DNA from: Sphingobacteriaceae bacterium
GTDB taxonomy: Bacteria > Bacteroidota > Bacteroidia > B-17B0 > Aurantibacillaceae
Assembly (NCBI GenBank): GCA_023251695.1
Contig: JAHEYE010000148.1
Span: 1-8,334, forward strand
Reading direction: 5' to 3'
DNA: 8,334 nucleotides
The notes under the pieces are model-generated. The model searched no databases and had not been told where the DNA came from. It saw nothing but the letters and a program-made list of their open reading frames with translations. How positions within the stretch are numbered: position 1 is the stretch's first letter; every line of letters begins with the position of its first letter. The position numbers were made by a program, and so were the translations under genes. Positions 5,868 to 8,334 of the stretch are shown here, piece after piece.

Positions 5868-8334
5868 TTAACGTGATAAAATTACCTCGCCCGACATTCT
5901 GATTTCCCTTCCGTCCACGACTTCCCCTGTCAGTGTCCAGAGATAACGGCCTGCAGTTTGCGGCGCGTGTTTAAAGGTTCCGTCCCAGCCGGTGCTTTGG
6001 ACGTCTGATTTGAATATCTGATTACCCCATTCATTAAAGATGCGGAATTCCATTGTTTTAAACGGACCACCTTTTACGAAGAGAATATCGTTTTTACCAT
6101 CGCCATTCGGTGTGAATCCTGATGGAACCGCAGGATTAGTCACAATCGGATTAATGTCTGTACAAGCCGTTACATGTACCGTATCTATACGTGAGGCTAC
6201 ACAACCCGAATCAGAAGTTACAGTGAGCGTTACAAAATAAGTTCCTGTATCACTATAAGTGTGATTAGGATTTGTAAGTGCCGAGTAAGTTGTATCTCCA
6301 AAATCCCAGGCCCATGCTGTTACGCTTGGCGAAGTGCTTGAACTGCTAGCAAACATTACAGAATCGAAGCAGAAAGGTGTAAACGTAAATGTTGTTGAAG
6401 GATTTTCGTTTATGTAAACCGTTTTTGTAATTGAATCGGTACATCCGCCCGCATTCGTGACTACTAAATTTACAGTTTGATTACCCGTAGCCGTAAATGT
6501 CGTGCTTGCACTTTGTGTCGTATAAGTATTAGCACCGGCTGTCCAAGTCCATGTAACCGGACTACCAGTCGAAACATCTGTAAACGTTGTAACAGTATTT
6601 ACACATTTACTATTAGCTACGAAATTCGCAATTGGTTTTGGTTGATAAGTTATGGTTACCGTGTCAATCACTTCATTACATCCGCCATTATTAGTTGAAG
6701 TTAAAATCAAAATTACACTTCCTGCGCTTGTATCTGCGGAACTTGGTATATAAGTTCCGTTTAATGTACTGTTGTTCGGATTAAAACTTCCTGAACCGGT
6801 GGTTGACCATGTACCTGTTCCGGTTGATGAATAACCATTCAGATTTGCGTCAGGCGAGCTCTTGCAACGGAAGATGTTAGTGCCGGCATTAACCAGTGGA
6901 GCAGGAGTGAAATTGATGAGTAAAGTATCTGTTACCGCATTACAATTTCCGTTTCCTGTTGTCGTTAAATAAATAGTAACGCTTCCGGCAGTTGTATCGG
7001 CACCGCTTGGAATATAAGAAGTCCCCATAGACGTATTATTCGGAGTAAAAGTTCCTGTACCACTACTGCTCCAGATTCCACCGCTTGCAATGGTAACGGA
7101 TCCATTCAGGGCTACACTTGCATTATTAGCACAAAGTATCTGATCTGTTCCTGCTGCTGATGTAGGTCCAGGTGTTATGGTTAACGTCATCACACTCGTA
7201 ACCGGATTACAACCGCCATTACTTGTCGAGGTTAATGTAAATGTTACTACACCACCTGAAATATCTGCAGCACTTGGAATATAATTTCCGGTGAGGGTAT
7301 TTGGTGAGAATGTTCCTGTTCCACTTGAAGTCCATGTTCCTGAGCCGGTAGATGATGTACCGTTAAGTGTAACACTCGAATTGTTTGCACAAACCATCTG
7401 ACTTGTTCCTGCGGTTACTGTAGGGATACTGCTGAACGTTAGGGTTAAGGTGTCTGATACTGCATTACAACCACCATTACCGGTTGAAGTATAAATAATT
7501 TGAACACTTCCCGCCGTTGTATCTGCAGTGCTTGGAATGTATGTAGGATTAGGAACTGTATTATTAGGATTAAATGTTCCCGAACCTAATGTTGTCCATG
7601 TGCCCGTACCGGTTGATGAATAACCGTTTAATAATGCACTCGGATTGTTTTTACATACTGCAACATTTGGCGCGCTTACCAATGGAGCAGGGGTAAAGTT
7701 GATGATCATAGTATCGATTGTCGGGAAACAACTTCCGTTACCCGTTGTGGTTAAGAAAATCATCACGCTTCCGGCAGTCGTATCGGCCGCACTCGGAATG
7801 TAATTTGTATTTAAGCTCGTTGTACTTGGACTAAAGGTTCCTGTTCCGCTGCTCGACCATTGTCCGCCTGTTGCAATAGTTACTGAACCTCCAAGAGCTA
7901 TGGTTGCATTGTTCGCACAAACACTCACGTCACTACCTGCATTGGCAGTTGGACCCGGAGTGATGTTCACTGTCATCTGTGATGTAATCGGTAAACAGGT
8001 TCCATTGTTTCCGGATGTAACGGTGAGCACAACTGTACCCGTTGAAATATCTGAAGCACTTGGTACGTATGTTCCTGTTAAGGCATTTGGTGAGAAAATT
8101 CCCGATCCACTTGTTGTCCATGTACCAACACCTGTTGTACAGGTTCCGGTTAAGGCAACAGTTGGATTATTTGAACAAACGGTTTGGCTTGTACCTGCTG
8201 TGATTGTAATTGTTGAGGTATAAACTAATTGAATCGTATCTGTTACAGCATTACAATTTCCGTTGTTGGTTGAAGTAATGATCATTATTACATTACCCGC
8301 GGTTGTATCTGCCGAACTTGACAGATAGGTCGGA
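5868..8334 (-). CDS. Large repeat-built surface protein with PKD domains and CHU_C (T9SS type B) C-terminal domain; N-terminus outside window
   Basis: The frame is open to the right edge, giving 821 visible C-terminal residues; no start is in view. The Met encoded at 8283-8285 is internal, because the 16 residues before it (PTYLSSSADTTAGNVI) continue the repeat. Numbering from that Met, residues 1-551 hold six Ig-like repeats of 86-89 residues plus the end of another. Each has a conserved pair of Cys (VC.NN near the start and GNG.C near the end), GTGTF.P, YIPS.AD and T.AGSV. Residues about 549-627 and 628-706 are two PKD-like domains (the second with WAWDFGDTTYSALTNPNHTY). Residues about 721-805 are the gliding motility-associated CHU_C domain: PSGFTPNGDGKNDILFVKG, FRIFNEWGNQIF, GWDGTF and AGRYLWTLTGE. 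The composition is very rich in Thr, Ser, Gly and Asn, as in adhesins. It is probably the secreted partner of the PorP/SprF protein 19 bases downstream. Confidence 0.92.
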   Translation of the reverse strand, partial: PTYLSSSADTTAGNVIMIITSTNNGNCNAVTDTIQLVYTSTITITAGTSQTVCSNNPTVALTGTCTTGVGTWTTSGSGIFSPNALTGTYVPSASDISTGTVVLTVTSGNNGTCLPITSQMTVNITPGPTANAGSDVSVCANNATIALGGSVTIATGGQWSSSGTGTFSPSTTSLNTNYIPSAADTTAGSVMIFLTTTGNGSCFPTIDTMIINFTPAPLVSAPNVAVCKNNPSALLNGYSSTGTGTWTTLGSGTFNPNNTVPNPTYIPSTADTTAGSVQIIYTSTGNGGCNAVSDTLTLTFSSIPTVTAGTSQMVCANNSSVTLNGTSSTGSGTWTSSGTGTFSPNTLTGNYIPSAADISGGVVTFTLTSTSNGGCNPVTSVMTLTITPGPTSAAGTDQILCANNASVALNGSVTIASGGIWSSSGTGTFTPNNTSMGTSYIPSGADTTAGSVTIYLTTTGNGNCNAVTDTLLINFTPAPLVNAGTNIFRCKSSPDANLNGYSSTGTGTWSTTGSGSFNPNNSTLNGTYIPSSADTSAGSVILILTSTNNGGCNEVIDTVTITYQPKPIANFVANSKCVNTVTTFTDVSTGSPVTWTWTAGANTYTTQSASTTFTATGNQTVNLVVTNAGGCTDSITKTVYINENPSTTFTFTPFCFDSVMFASSSSTSPSVTAWAWDFGDTTYSALTNPNHTYSDTGTYFVTLTVTSDSGCVASRIDTVHVTACTDINPIVTNPAVPSGFTPNGDGKNDILFVKGGPFKTMEFRIFNEWGNQIFKSDVQSTGWDGTFKHAPQTAGRYLWTLTGEVVDGREIRMSGEVILSR
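6633..8207 (-). repeat. Two successive three-domain super-repeats (A-B-C, A-B-C) in the large surface protein
   Basis: Six Ig-like units occupy residues 27-112, 113-201, 202-288, 289-374, 375-463 and 464-551 (counted from the internal Met at 8285). Units three apart resemble each other most: units 1 and 4 share TAGTSQ.VC and SD/AD-IS; 2 and 5 share GSVTIA.GG.WSSSGTGTF and INFTPAP; 3 and 6 share LNGYSSTGTGTW and FNPNN. The super-repeat is 262 residues (7422-8207) then 263 (6633-7421). The unit cut by the right edge resembles the end of type C. Codons differ between copies, so the duplication is not recent. Confidence 0.85.

Noticed and set aside
6633..8207. Regularly spaced similar segments that might suggest a CRISPR array
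   Set aside because: The period is about 260 bases, copies are diverged at synonymous sites, and one continuous frame runs through them. This is a protein domain repeat.
7900..8223. Open frames of 62-107 codons on both strands within the large repeat protein
   Set aside because: They overlap Ig-like repeat coding sequence fully, have low-complexity products and show no start signals. The repeat protein frame explains the sequence.
8283..8285. ATG as the start of the large CHU_C protein
   Set aside because: The frame continues upstream to the window edge and encodes the preceding part of the same repeat, so this Met is internal.

Overview
The window comes from a member of the Bacteroidota that has a type IX secretion system (T9SS). 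The phylum is supported by three C-terminal T9SS sorting domains (two of type A, one of the CHU_C type B kind), a PorP/SprF-family outer-membrane protein, AT-rich DNA, A-rich start regions with no real Shine-Dalgarno sequence, and a clear Bacteroidota-type promoter (TTG, 19 bases, TAnnTTTG) before the only plus-strand gene. Genus cannot be read from this stretch. All six genes encode proteins with export signals or domains typical of exported proteins. No RNA gene, insertion sequence, CRISPR array or integrase is visible.

Layout: 1-958 (minus) is the N-terminal part of an exported protein with a carboxypeptidase-regulatory-like fold and a Lys/Ala/Glu-rich helical tail that runs off the left edge. 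The 94-bp divergent gap (959-1052) holds a promoter and a small inverted repeat. 1053-2195 (plus) is a T9SS type A cargo protein. It converges, 7 bases apart, on 2203-3090 (minus), a secreted protein with MORN-like repeats. 3131-4765 (minus) is a predicted seven-bladed SBBP-type beta-propeller with a type A sorting domain. 4817-5848 (minus) is a PorP/SprF-family protein. 5868-8334 (minus) is the C-terminal 821 residues of a giant repeat-built surface protein ending in two PKD-like domains and a CHU_C domain.

The minus-strand genes from 8334 down to 2203 are closely spaced (19, 51 and 40 bases) and may be one transcription unit. The core is the pair 'large CHU_C protein then PorP/SprF protein', the same order as sprB-sprF in Flavobacterium johnsoniae, where SprF is needed for SprB to reach the surface. 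By inference, the PorP/SprF protein here serves the large repeat protein next to it. The propeller protein may be secreted with them, although type A sorting domains do not usually need a dedicated PorP/SprF partner.

The most unusual structures are a third-order repeat in the large adhesin-like protein (three diverged domain types in fixed A-B-C order, about 262 residues per cycle), an exact four-copy heptamer (TTAGTGG in the mRNA sense) that contains the porP/sprF stop codon and fills half of the gap to the next gene, and a GTG start overlapped by an ATG-stop. There are no gene-free stretches over 300 bases. I see no strong case for a wholly new system; it is a T9SS surface-protein locus with some unusual repeat architecture.
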